From Liolophura sinensis (taxonomy: Eukaryota; Mollusca; Polyplacophora; Chitonida; Chitonidae), in the NCBI RefSeq assembly GCF_032854445.1, contig NC_088295.1, forward strand, positions 38,429,385 to 38,493,384: a DNA stretch of 64,000 bases, read 5' to 3'. A program made the position numbers and the translations under genes. The notes below the pieces were generated by a model that saw only the letters and a list, made by a program, of their open reading frames with translations, was not told where the DNA came from and made no database searches. Shown here one piece after another: positions 49,801-61,883 of the stretch. Each line of letters begins with the position of its first letter. Position 1 is the stretch's first letter.

Positions 49801-50370
49801 CATGTCTCTGCATGGAAATGGCTATATATTGTCGTAGTCTTTCCAGCATCGTTATCCGAGCTGATCCGTTACACAAGTATGTTTGGTCAAGCGTCGGTAC
49901 AAAGAGATAAATCCCTTTATATGATGCTAGATAATGTTATAATAACAATTGACGGGTGTAAGGCTGTTCGCTGAATGGGTTATTAACAATGTAAATATGG
50001 CACATAGATGGAGAACTGGTCCCTTAAAAAATCCCTCGTTTGTTCACTTGGTAGTAGTACCACTCCTGAAAAGATTGTACTGCTCCTTTTCATGGTATGG
50101 CAATTAAAAGAAAGAGCAACGAGATAATACTTCTTTGTAGATGTCTTTTTGTCGCTTCTGACAGCTTTTTGCTAGACCCTTCATACGTCGTGGTTAGTGT
50201 GATGAATTGCAATTGTCATAAGCACTGTTCAGGAGGCCTTGGTCGTGACGTTATGCTGTTCTCCGCTTACCCTCCTTGTCCGCGGTTCGTGGCCGCGTTT
50301 ACATTAGACAGTCTCGCCCTGTTAACTTAACCCCTACTGTGCTCCCCAAAGGATTCTGTACAGGCCTCTA

Positions 50371-50496
50371 ATGGAGCCAGCAAATTACGAAGAATGCCAG
50401 CCGAACATTATGACTAATGGAGTTTGTTGCACATCTCCTCCAAAGTGCAAACTTGACAGCGTGAGCCCTTTCCGACGCAATCTCCTTGTCCAATAG
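50371..50496 (+). CDS. Candidate 41-codon cysteine-containing small ORF, U6 copy
   Basis: Same ATG-to-TAG length as the U2 and U3 copies with no indel. Cys 9, 19 and 26 are kept, Tyr20 is Cys, and Cys36 is Arg. Silent changes at Glu7, Cys9 and Cys26 accompany about eight replacements. The open frame persists in the most diverged of the three units. Confidence 0.23.
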   Translation: MEPANYEECQPNIMTNGVCCTSPPKCKLDSVSPFRRNLLVQ

Positions 50497-51144
50497 ATAA
50501 ACACTTTGTTAGTGTCAGACCGTGTTGAATACGCCTGATTGAGTGTTTACAAAAGTTGCAGTTACTTGTTATAACGGATCATTAAATGCTTACGTCTACC
50601 GGTTTTTTGTTCGCTGCTTAAGCGCAATTTTTCTTGATGAACGTCGCATTTACAAACGCATTGTTCGCTGGCTTTTGTTACGGCAGGAAGGAGTTTTTCT
50701 CTTGGATTGCATTGAAAAGCTGTAATAGATTGGTGCAAGTAGCGCTGGTTTTGCTAAGGCACATTTTAATACAGTATGAACAGTGATAGTCTGAAGAAAA
50801 GCAAGTTTCACACAGAACAAAGGAATTTTTTCGAGTGATATGTTATAAGAAGCAATGAAGCTTTGATTTAGAATTTTTGTTTAAGTTGCGGTTGAGGGAT
50901 TTTTTTAACTGGGCAACGAACTCAAACAGAGCTGAGCAAAGCAAAGATAATCGAAAGATAACTTGACATCTAGTCAATGAAAATTCACATCCCATTATAG
51001 TTAAGACATTTCAACAATTTCATTTCACACAGAATCATTTAATTTTTTAGATTCACATGAGATACACATTTATACATTATTGGATTCATTGTGTAAATCA
51101 GTGTTTTTATACACACTGTTCATACATGTAAAACACAGAATGGT

Positions 51145-51300
51145 TTTCCGTGGCCTAGTGGTTATCATACAGGGGCCACTCGCCAATTTGATAGCTGTGA
51201 GTTCAAAACCAGCTTATGCTGGCTTCCTCTACGTTCGTACGTGGAAAAGGTTGCCAACAACCTGTAGATTGTGGGGTTTTCCTGGTTTCATACCAACTGG
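51145..51300 (+). mobile_element. SINE family A, partial
   Basis: tRNA-like head with A box (TGGCCTAGTGGTTATC) and B-box-like GTGAGTTCAAAACC, then the body through TATGCTGGCTTCCTCTACG to about CCTGGTTTCATACC; the 3' end is missing. It lies between the two arms of the long inverted repeat. Confidence 0.83.
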
Positions 51301-51321
51301 TATAAGTTACATGCATCAGCA

Positions 51322-51690
51322 TATCAATTGAGCAAGTGTAGCCAATAAAATCACTTTTCAGCACTTGTGTAGCTTGTGGGATTTTTCCTATAGCTCAGTT
51401 GTCAGAGTGCTGGATTTCCGATGCATACAGGCTGGAAAACTCGCATTGTCAGATTGTTCGGAATTTCGCACGAGGAAATCATCATGGGGACGGTGTTTCA
51501 GAAAATTCTCATGGGGTCAACTTGTTTAGAAACTGGCTGTAAATTCTCCGGAATATCTGCAATACGTGTCATTGATTGACGTCTCTGTTTTGGATTATTC
51601 AGCATTATTCAGGATAGCATTCAACATATATTAGCTGTGATGGCTTATATTTGTGTTTCATTTCTTCAGTCACTGTCTCAGGTTTTTATT
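51322..51690 (-). repeat. Long inverted repeat, right arm
   Basis: Reverse-complement copy of 49425-49800 placed inside U6, between the 41-codon-frame block and the next landmark (ATTTTAGTCCCCGACCGG). Spacer between arms about 1.5 kb. The minus-strand tRNA-like start seen in the composite repeat appears here on the plus strand as CTATAGCTCAGTTGTCAGAG. Confidence 0.93.
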
Positions 51691-51962
51691 TTAGTCCCCG
51701 ACCGGTACACGTTTACACCTCGTCAGTCAGTTCGTCACGAATCAGTTTTCCAGACTAGTTGTTTTTTACACGTTATGGCCTTTTTTTCTGTTTTGAGATT
51801 TGACATATCTATTATTCTGACAGCACAAAAACCGGCGGGGGGGTATTCTTTGCTTTCACTATATATCCATAATAGCCTAATTGTTTGAACTTAGGTAAAA
51901 GGTTGTATTGCACATCGCTACTATCTGGAAATATCGCGTATAACGCGAATATGTGAAAAGTA

Positions 51963-54116
51963 CAGTACAGCTCAGGCTAAAAGTCAAAACCAATCAGGAG
52001 ATCAGCGCGACCCTAGAAGTATTGTAGAGAGTTTGTAGAGGGCTTGTAGACGGTCAGTCACGTGCAGAGTCAGTTATCCGTCCAGTGTGACTGGTAACAC
52101 ACACTTGGCTCAGCATTGGTAGGTTTACGCTCTCTCTGTGGGAAGTTGAAGACGAAAAATAAAGTTCTTTGTTAGAATGTTTTAAAAGATTTTTGAAAGA
52201 TTAACACAATATGTGAAACTGAAGTAAAACATCTGCTGTGTTTGTTTTTCATCCCAAAGTGGCAATCTTCTTTTAAGTAGTGATTTACGAGTGAGTCCAT
52301 GCGAGATTTGTAATGCATCACTACGACGGCTAAAACTAGCTCATTCTTCATCTCTCATTCATCTCAAAAGTTAAAGGATGGACATATATCTTTCGTTTCT
52401 TCTGTAGAAGGTTTTCCTTGTTATAAGAGTCATTTGCCAGTGAAAAATTATTTGCCACTCAGTGATTTAGAAAACCAAATTGACACTTTGACGCTGACAC
52501 GCCGTGCCACAACAACGCGGTATTGCAGTATGAATTTCATCTACAGAAGTGGCAAAATATGAAAGCATGACACAGGACAAGATAGATTTGACTATATGAC
52601 TCTGGGGAATTTGTAGTTTGTACGAAACCGTGCACTCACACAGCAAAAGCGTGAAGGAAAAATAATAATTCGTTTGAAAGGTTTTTCTCACAGAAAAAGT
52701 AATACAGTAATAATTTCCCATTTGCACCGATACACTTTATTCGAATGTTTGGCTTACCAGACACAGGGTACCTTTTCTTTTCTGACTATGTGACTACAAA
52801 ACGCCTTCGTAAAATTCATTCAACTCCGTTAATTTATGCTTAACAATTCATGATTTGAACCAACACCCAGATGAATTCAGATATGCCTGTCCAATTTTAT
52901 TTGTGAACTTGAACAAGAGTTGAGGTAAAATGTATGTGAAAAGCTTATGCGTGTATCAACAAACATATGATTACGAGTTGGGTTTTTCTTAGCAGTTTGG
53001 ACAGTAATGTTTTGGTGTTCACTATACTTGTGTGAAAAAATGTCATGGGTGTTTAAGATGTCTATCTTAATGCTAGACTTAAGTGTCCAGCTTTAGTAAC
53101 TGACATACTCTGTATGGTTTTGAAAATTGTAAAGAGTAGCGATAAATTAATCTCTAAAAAATGCCTGCTGGGGTTAAATTCACTGCATCTGTGTAACTCC
53201 CTCTTGAGTACATCTCCCCGGGTGGAAATTTGGTCAGCAACTGATCCAGTCTGTATAGACAATCAATTATGTAGGCTAATCTTGAAAACTTCGTAAACAC
53301 ACCAGTCAGATTAAAAAAAAAAAAAAAACACCAGCCACTTCGGGTTACTTGCCGAAAACACCTGTAGCTGCGGCTCGGCCTACATGTCCGTCCACCGGAA
53401 GTAGCATGCAGTGAAATGTCTGCAGGCTGGCGATGCCCAATTCTGATCTGAACATACGTGTTTAGGCTTATCTTTGTTTTGAGTTTTTTTTTAAACGAAG
53501 CTTACACAATTCTTGCAGTGATATGAATACATGATGTTATTCAGACGTTGCCTTTATATAAACGCAACAAATAGGTAGACATGAGCGTGAAGTATCACTC
53601 AGAGGCACGGCCTCACGTGAGTGCTGCCTGCCGATGTTGGGGCGAGGTCGTAGGCGGGAAGCACGCTGTTGCACGTGCTTTATTTACAAGAAAGTCGCGT
53701 TGGTTTGTGAAATTTAGGCGAAAATTTGGCCAATTTACTGTAAAATATCTGTCCTATAGTTCTATATGGCGTAATATAAATGTATATCAAAATTAGTGTG
53801 CCGACCGTTGACACTAGTCTGAGACTTTGATCGCATATTTACTCCTTTAATAAAGTTGATAAACTGATTTTGTTGTGCAAAGGTAGGTTATATATTGCAA
53901 GATAAATTCTCCGCTTTTCACGGGTAGTATATGTTCCAATAGCTGAAACACACACTGCCCCTTTGCTTGCAAACAAGGGTGTGCCTGTGCCTGTATTGAC
54001 ACCCTCCGACGATAATCCTGCGCGCCTCAGCAGGTCAGGCGCCAGTGGAGCGTTATTCAGTATCTCGGAGCCCGATTCGAGCGGTAAACAATTGATTTTT
54101 AGCCTGAGCTGTACTG
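51963..54116. mobile_element. 2.15-kb TA-flanked DNA transposon, Tc1/mariner/pogo-like, non-autonomous
   Basis: The ends are CAGTACAGCTCAGGCTAAAA and its exact reverse complement, extending as TCAA on both sides after one mismatch. A TA dinucleotide lies directly outside each end (51961-51962 and 54117-54118). The flanks match contiguous sequence in U1, U2 and U5 (for example GAATACCACATTCACTG), proving an insertion. TA duplication with CAGT ends fits Tc1/mariner/pogo elements. No open frame inside exceeds about 110 codons and no DDE motif was seen, so the element appears non-autonomous or decayed. It holds a 17-base A run near 53312 and a GC-rich patch at 53960-54060. Confidence 0.85.
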
Positions 54117-56991
54117 TAAATACATTTACTGAAAACAGAAAACGCAAAATTTTCACAACTGGTCCTAACTGTAATAAGCAAATAAAGTCTTTCAGTCATC
54201 TGTGGAAAAGGCTGCTTCAATCAGTGCGTGTACCAAAATGGACTTGGAAAAGATTGTATCTCTTTCATATTAACATTCATCTCTCGAGAATACGCTGAAC
54301 GCAAATCCTGTCAAAGTACTGCAACGCAGATCATGTCAGTGCCGTCCGTATCCCGCCGTCAGTAACAATTGATCAACCATATATCAGCCTATCCATTTCT
54401 CTACAGTATCGACAGTTCACACCCATTTTGAACACAGGATAAGTTGACCAAATGGTACGTTTATATCTCAAACAAAAAATCAAACAAAGAATCATTACTG
54501 CCAGTGGTCGTTAAAACTTACTAACATGGAAGTGGCAGTTTTATTTACTTTTCGATGCTTAGTTATTACACTACCTATGCGGTATCCGTAGACTTATGGA
54601 AAACTGAACATCCAACGTAATGTTTAAGTGTTATGTTTTGTTCACATGTGATACAGCAAAAGATAAAATTTGCTGGGCTAATCCACACAGTGGCATAGAG
54701 TTATGTTTTATATAAATCTTTCTTACAGTAGGGAAGATATGTACACAGAATATCAGATAAACTGTCTTTGCTACATAAAACAGATGCAAAGTTGTGTTCT
54801 CTTTAATTTCTGCCGGAGACACCACTTAAAATGTTAAATACAAAGCTTTTTGCCTATTGTACAAATGTCACTAATTAATGACATCTTGCGTCAAAAGTGG
54901 CTCAATCAGACATTTAGTAATTAGAAGAAGGCCGCCCGTGCCTGTACCTACATGATATTTGTCGCATTTGTGAACTAAAACTTGTAAACTAAGTTGGCAT
55001 AAAAGATAATTCAGTGTTAATGTATAAACATATTAATAATTGCATATTATTACAAAAAATTCATCCCATTCTTCCTTCCATTTGTTGATCTTTATTGCAT
55101 TGCTTTCTAAAGAAACACATTAGAACCAAAGACAGGGCTAATGTAAGAGGTTTAGACAAACACTCCATACCGTTTGAGTCGTGAGCGGATGTAAGACAAT
55201 AATATTAGCACTTAGGAATCATTCTGTGAACGCTTCCATTGGATTCTATTGACACGTGCTTTTGACAGTCCCAGACCCTTTAATTGCAATCCGGGTTCCA
55301 CCTTTTGGTCACGGTTTATAACTTCCTATTGACTTGTTATTGTCTCTCAGCTAAAACGGCACGCTGACTTTGGCATAATCCTTCCAGGACGGGCCATTAT
55401 GCTGCCTTTATTTGCTCATATCAACAGATTTCCTTTCAATAGCGAAGATCCTTTGATATCTGTATTGGAAAGGCTTTAATTTCGCGCAGATAAAGTCGTG
55501 ATTTGTGTGGAAGTGTAGCAGTGACCGGCAAACATGTTGACTCGGCCATTGTAACTAGGAGGGTATGTCAACCTTAGACCATTGTTCCAACTAGTCTTCT
55601 CGGATGTTTAAAAACACGTACATTTCCGACTAACCAATCAGACCGAAATAGATAAGGCGTTCACGAGTCCTTCCAGGATTGGCTGAGTAGGTGCAAGACA
55701 GGACATCTGAGGGTAATGAAGTCAAACCGTATTGGAAGTTAGAACGGAAAACATTTATTGTCCTTCAGACGAGACACGATGTAGTTTTTAAAACTGTCCA
55801 TGTCCTGGTAACTAGAAGAGATAAAATTCTTCTTCAGAAAATTTAAAGTCCAGAAAATGGGTCAAAGGATAGAAAACCATTATTCCAGGGCAGACAAAAC
55901 AGGTTATGTTTCAGAAACTCTTAAGTGTTGAGCGATTTAATAAAAGGGTCGTGTTTCTACTGAGAAATCCTGTCAAACCCATTCTCACCCAAACTTCCTC
56001 CATCGTCAATCCCACAGTCTTAAAACTACCCAAAAGAAAATATTTTACCTAAGTATTGTATTTTTTAGTAAATCTTTAGGAACATCACAGGTTTTGTTCA
56101 GATTCAGTCGAAGTGAAAAACTTTTAGTTACTGTCCTATAGTGCAAATTTCAAACTTCCCAGAGCAAAACATTTTAATGGTAACTGTGAATTTTTGAATT
56201 TTTGACTTGAGTATTCAGATATATGATAAATGCAAGCCCTAGTCTCAGACACCCCAGTCTTTACAGTTAATCAGTTTTCTTTTATTTTAAATTCGAAATA
56301 TGCTATAAGTATTTGCGTACATTTACAGCTGACGGCTTGATGTTCTCCATTTACGCTGGCGTGTACTTCTTCTGAGGTTAAACACCTCTTTATTTTATTG
56401 CTGCCTTAACTCTGACTTGGCTGCCAGTAATCTCACTCTGCCATGCTGGTCACGCGTAACTCTCAATAAGACAGGATGTTTTCTTGGCCACCATGCCTGC
56501 GTTCTGGATATATGGGGACAAGCTATTCCGAAAGCATCGAGCTTCAGTGGATCTACTTATGAAGCTTTAAATCCCGGATAACTTGATGCCAATGTTTACC
56601 AAAATCCACATTTTCTACCCATATATCACACATTCGCAAAATTGCCTTTCCGCAATCATTACGCCGATTTACTGCTATTATCAGTTGTTATTGTCATTTG
56701 CATACGAGTAGTGATTGTGCGATTCAGTTCTGTTAACACGTACGTTTGTTGGGACAACCGGGATGCAAGCTTGTTGAAAAGAAAAGAGACATAGATTTCA
56801 AAGATGTGTCCAACAAAAAAGATATAGATTTCTAAGGTGTGTCCAACAAAAAAGAGGCAAACTTGGTCGGTTGGTGACAAAACAAGTTGTCTTCTGGTGC
56901 AAGCACTTTTTTTAAAAGCCATTAGGTCATTTAAACACAGGACTATTTTGGCCACAATGACGTCATATCTTTCAGCAACTCTGACTCGTGT

Positions 56992-57183
56992 AGTGGTTAT
57001 ATGCTATCAGTAGATATGTGGTTGTAGGCTTCACTTTGTTGGCCGTAACCCGTTGGGACGTCATGTTTGATCAGTTAGGATAGGTTATTCGCTCTGGTGA
57101 TATATTCAGGGGTTTGCTATGTGTTACTAAATCGGCCGGTCCAGTTTCAGCCAACTGAAACCACCGTGCTCTTGACTAAGTCA
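56992..57183 (+). repeat. 192-bp tract identical to 15652-15843
   Basis: U6 partner of the identical U1 tract. U3 at about 33966-34044 also matches it without visible change over about 80 bp before diverging. Confidence 0.9.
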
Positions 57184-58840
57184 GATGGCCTATCCACTCC
57201 ATAACCTTTGTACATACAGAGGATTATTGCTGACTCGGGTCAAGACTTCAGAATCTCCTACAGCACCATGGATCGAAACGAACGATCGAACAACAGTGGG
57301 TGGTCTTGATGCAGGGAATCTTGTGGGTTATTGGCGAAAAACAAAACTGGTGTGTTCTGAGCAGTCTAATGGTGGATATTTTTTGTCTGGTCATAATCAG
57401 AGGCAAAAAAGTCATAGGTCTTCTTCAATTGCTTGAACAATAGGGCAATACTAGAAGAAAAGCAAATAATGTTTTATCTTTCTGGCAAGAGCGTCTGTCA
57501 TTAATCTAATCTAATCTAGAATAAGATTAAGAGTGGGTGTCACATATTAATGTATATGTATTGGTTTTAAGTTGTTTTTCACCCAAATCAAGTATCTGCT
57601 CCAGATCAGCAAAATCCATTAGAACAAACCCGGTCAATACACCACAAATCAGCACGTCGAATCTTCCAAGGACGTAAAAAGTTTCAATGATAGCTTTGAG
57701 AGATAATTCATCACAATGATAAAGATAAACTACTAAGTCGAAGGAGCAATCCTGTAACAAATGTCCTCCGGTAGGTTCCGCTGTCTGACGCCTCTTGGCG
57801 TTCGAGAACAATTGATGTACAAGTGAGATCTAAAACGGATTCCTTGGGTACTTTCTTTCATTAGTTAGAGCCCAAGATCGGTTGCGTTGAAGTTTGGACA
57901 TCTTTGTGTTGAAGACGACTTGAATTCAGTTAAGCCCAAACGTGAGTCTTCATGAGGCTTATGGCTTCCTCCTGAATGTAATCCAAAGAAATTACTTCCA
58001 GCCTTCGTCGTCACTGGACCTGAATGTCCATGTACTCTAATAAAATCACAGGTTACTCGGAGATACTCTACGGAGGACAGACAGCTTCCATGTAGATTGA
58101 GTTCAGCGTATAATGTATTAGGTGGCTGGTCTACCAGAATTGTTAAGAGGTCTATGTATATTAAGATACAGGAGGCTGGTTATTTTAGAATTCCGAAACG
58201 ACTTTTGAATGGTCCGGTAAAATATAACACAGGTATTTAGTGATGCCAGGTTCAGGGTATTTACCACACCCTGTAACAAGCTTTATCCATAAAATATCCA
58301 TAAGAACGTATAAATAGTTCTGACAGCTTAATTAACACAACTGAAAGCTACCGCTAGCCTTTGAATCCATGCTTATGATCACAACTGAAGGATTTTGGTA
58401 GTCCTTGGATAACTTGTTTATCTGATAAAGTGCTTAACGTCATATTCTGCCTTTAAGTTTCTATATGAAGGAAACCGGAATGCCCAGAGAGTATTCGTTC
58501 AAAAGAGTGGGAGAGGTAGGTTGGTAGGTGATCGGGTGCTCAATAACAAGACAAAACTGTAAAAAAAATTGTTATAGCAAAAGTGATCATACTCACTGTC
58601 AAATATCATTAAATGTTTAATAAGGAAAAACATTGTGAAATTTAAAAGTTGTATAACTACTACTGCCGGCATGCATTCCTCAACAAAACAAAAAGGAATA
58701 TAAGTTTAAATCACATGTATTTTTCCTCCATATACAATCACGTTCCTGCGGTATCCTGCTGTATGCTTTTCCACTTTTTTTCTTCCTTTGTCATATGTAT
58801 AACTATGGACTTTTTGTCTGAAAAAAAGGATTTTTTTATC

Positions 58841-58883
58841 TTATTATTATTATTATTATTTTATTTTTTATTTTTATTATTAA
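58841..58883. repeat. (ATT)n microsatellite
   Basis: Imperfect TTATTATT run with T-rich interruptions, within the unit-end segment of U6; U2 and U5 lack the expansion. Confidence 0.9.
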
Positions 58884-59260
58884 TCGAGCGAGTATGTGGG
58901 TATTTTGTAGAATAACATTTACAAAAATAAAAGTTATCTGGCAATAACCCTGCAGAAGTAATTGGACATTCTCCTGGGCAAATTTCTCCATTGAGGAAAT
59001 CCATTGTCTTTAACATGTTTGATGTCACAAAGATCCTTCCTTTATGCGTCCACAGATTTGATTAGTTTTATTTCAATCCAATAACACCCACTTGAGAGAT
59101 AATAAGCAATAAATACCCTAGACAGTGATTGAAGACTTATAACATGCAACTTCATTAATATAGGCGATCATCATGTTGAACACATGTTGAATGCTACCTT
59201 GAGAGATGTTAAATAATCCAAAATAGAGACGTCAATAAATTATACAAATATTATGGAGTA

Positions 59261-60784
59261 GGCATAGCAAAGCTTGCAAAGTTGCCCGTATGAACATCTT
59301 GTAAATGGCATAATATATGATAACACACGAGTATCTTTTGACAGGACCTTAAAGCTTGTTTACGTTACATTTCTAAAAAAAACATTTGATCCGAATTATA
59401 TATAACAAAGAAGCCAATGTTCTTCGCCCAGTAAACTTCCTGACTGAAACTTTTTGCCGAAGTAGCTATTTTTTGGAGACGTTATTTTGAAACTTGTATT
59501 GTTCATTGTCTCTTTTTGCCATTAGGTACTTTTCATCCCAGTTTACCCTGAGAGTGACTTTAAGTATATTTCCGAGGAAACATACATCGGCAACCCGTCC
59601 GCCCTGAAAAGTTAAACATTCACAGGCAGCTGGGGAATAACCACCTATCGGACTGTCATCCTTAGATTGAGGAACTCATGTCAACTGTGGATTCTATATT
59701 TACGTGGACTCTCGCCTTTGGAAGCCGGAATATTCCATCTGGATTTGGACGCCGTAATTAATTATTTTGTATTGTCTTGTATGTTATTATCAGTTGTACT
59801 ATTTGTCTATTTTGTTAAAATATATGTTTTAGACTTATTCAAGTGTCTTCGTTTTTCTTCCTTTGTTCTTGTGTAAGGCTTGTCGATTATCTGAGAGCCA
59901 AACAAGCCAATTCTTTCTCATCTACTCTCCGATAGTGGTGCCCTTACAATGTCATGTAGAAAGTGTTTTTATTTATTAAAGAAACAATATTATCGTTATT
60001 TGGGATTTACACTTTCCAGGCATTCCAGCGTAGAATGAGAAATGCAACTTACAGAAAAAACACGTCTTGTTGGGCTCCTCATAACTAATAAATCTCCACT
60101 TTTATTATAAGCTTGAAGTTTTCTGTGGGAGAATATTTTACAATGCTCATTGGCCTCATCACACTGCTGCTGCCAAACGTCTCACAAATATGCCAACCCA
60201 GCTGACATCAATAATAAATCGCCAAGATTAGCGACACATTTTCCTGGACAAAATCTCTTTCTTGCTGGTTGCCTTTCTTAGAAGAAATGGTCTGTTTTGG
60301 CGAAGAAAGATTAGTTCTCTTTTTTCAGAAAGCCTTCGTCTGTTTCGTACTTAGTCTGAAGATTTATCTAAACTTCGGCATGCGGCATATTTCTTTCCAA
60401 TGTTATTGACTTCTGGATGTGTTTGCGGGACAACGCAGAAGAAACGAGGTTGTGATGATATGTCGGACATAGTATATGTTGCTTACATGATGGAATGTGT
60501 TCGACATTTACATAAAGGAATGCGTCAAACAAACGACTGCGTTAACAAGGCGTCCACAGTGAAGGATTTGGCGTAGCATGGGCATGAATGGAATCTTCTT
60601 TCTCGTCATGCCAATTGATGTATTTAGAATTCATCCAAACATTGTGAAAAAAACTGGCACAACCTTTCTTGATGCCGATGCTTAGTTCGAACGACATATG
60701 ATTTTTTAGATATACAGACGCATTTCCTGGCGAAGTCCCTTATATACTGAAACCATACTAGCGTTTCTGAAACACTGACGTTGG
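59261..60784. other. Right flank, no gene seen
   Basis: Similarity to the array ends near 59260. A hydrophobic 69-codon frame at 59667-59876 is T-rich and most likely chance. No SINE or terminal-repeat element recognised. Confidence 0.5.
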
Positions 60785-61100
60785 ACTAGTTTTCTTATAC
60801 AATTGCTCAGTACGAATTTCCTGAAAGACCCACCCTATGTTATTCTCGAACAGGCAGTTCTTGATCGGCTTACTTTGCGACTTGTTGAAGAGCTGTCCCA
60901 TGCTAGTTGATTACAGGCGTATGACGTGCTAGTTCCTGATAGTCTTGCATCATGCTACTTTCTGATAGGATTACCTCATGCTAGTTCATGGCAAGCTGTA
61001 GCATGCCATTTTCCTGCCAGGCTAACCCTAAGCAAACTTCCTCATAAGCTGACCCAATGCAAGCCTCCTGGCAGAATGATCCCAGGCGAATTTCCGATTG
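60785..61100. repeat. Degenerate ~27-bp tandem repeat, first run
   Basis: Roughly ten diverged monomers related to GACCCCATGCGAATTTCCTG (for example CTGACCCAATGCAAGCCTCC). Same family as the next run and as the monomers in the array's composite repeat. Confidence 0.65.
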
Positions 61101-61224
61101 CACCTATATTCGTAGTAGCAGCCTTGCATGTCCAGACAAAATAACTAGAATGATCTTATGACTTTGTCATCACAGTGTGCATACAAACTTCTAATTTCAG
61201 AACTGTTTAAAAACATTACGCTTT

Positions 61225-61570
61225 CCCGATGGTCTGATCACGACCCCATGCGAGGTTCCTAACAATCCAATATCAGTTTTCTAACAAGCTGATGCCATTG
61301 GGAATTTTCTGACAGATTGACGACATGATTCTTTCCAGACAATTTATACTCGTGCAAACTTCCTGACAATTTGACCAGGTGAGTTTCCTGCCAGACTGAC
61401 CCCATAGGGATTTCTCGACAAACGAACCCCATGCAAATCTCTTGACAAACTAACCAGATGCGATTTTTTATAACCTGACCCCATGCGAATTTCTTGACTA
61501 GACTAATCCCATGCAAGTTTTCGGACAAGCTGATACCATGTGAGTTTCTGACGTGCTGAACCCTTGCCTA
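61225..61570. repeat. Degenerate ~27-bp tandem repeat, second run
   Basis: About thirteen monomers, typically CTGACCCCATGCGAATTTCT plus about seven bases. Because the period is close to a multiple of three, an 89-codon minus-strand frame (61259-61528) stays open with a nine-residue rhythm; this is a by-product of the repeat rather than evidence for a gene. The start (CCCGATGGTCTGATCACGAC) matches U2 at about 26850 almost exactly, tying the flank to the array. Confidence 0.75.
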
Positions 61571-61883
61571 CAAGATGACTTTCATCGACAGTTTTACAGA
61601 AAATACCCCATTGGTTTAATTTTCAACATGTAGAGATATCTTGCAGTTCTTTCCGATTGGCCTACTCCACGAAAGTTTTTTGATAGCCTGAAATCACCAC
61701 AAAAAATTAAGAGGTCATAAAATTGATACATAATGTTGTCATGATTCTTCCTCAGATAATCTTTTTTTTTTCACGGCCGTAATGGATGTGTCCATTTTGC
61801 ATCATGTACGCACTTACTTAACTCTTTGAAATAGATATTCTAATTACTAAAGCAAAAGCAAGAAAGACACTCTTGTGGCTTGC

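Larger units (their letters stand above)
40206..49875. repeat. Array unit U5 (about 9.7 kb, long form)
   Basis: Has a partial unit-start block, lacks the 41-codon-frame block (junction near 40493), and contains a 591-bp inverted-repeat element, unit-specific sequence near 43650-44150 and the long middle segment. It ends with the left arm of the long inverted repeat. Confidence 0.83.
11477..59260. repeat. Six-unit head-to-tail segmental array
   Basis: A series of landmark blocks recurs in the same order and orientation six times. One, near GACCATGCTAAATTCCTGCC, lies at about 13770, 19135, 29150, 35978, 41568 and 54290. Another, CATCTTGCGTCAGAACTGGC, lies at about 14420, 29975, 36552, 42253 and 54880. 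A third, CTTCCAGGATTGGCTGAGTA, lies at about 20495, 30775, 37225, 43023 and 55670. The unit content cycles back to its start at about 17585, 27190, 35530, 40206 and 49876. Similarity by eye ranges from roughly 80% to above 95%, U2 and U3 being closest. This is a tandem segmental duplication rather than a single transposon, because the units have no common short terminal repeats. Confidence 0.92.
49876..59260. repeat. Array unit U6 (about 9.4 kb, of which 2.15 kb is an insertion)
   Basis: Contains the unit start, the 41-codon-frame block (50308-50870), a SINE, the inverted arm, the TA-flanked element and the short form of the middle, then the standard downstream blocks to about 59230. The block corresponding to 16068-16620 in U1 is truncated near 57357. 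Confidence 0.84.

Noticed and set aside
59667-59876. Hydrophobic 69-codon frame resembling a membrane protein
   Set aside because: T-rich low-complexity stretch; no second exon, no conservation evidence.
59874-59949. TGTAAGG ... CCTTACA ends suggesting a tiny LTR or inverted-repeat element
   Set aside because: Only about 76 bp long with no target duplication; the seven-base pair is within chance.
61259-61528. 89-codon minus-strand frame
   Set aside because: Consists of the ~27-bp tandem repeat; the open frame follows from a period near a multiple of three.
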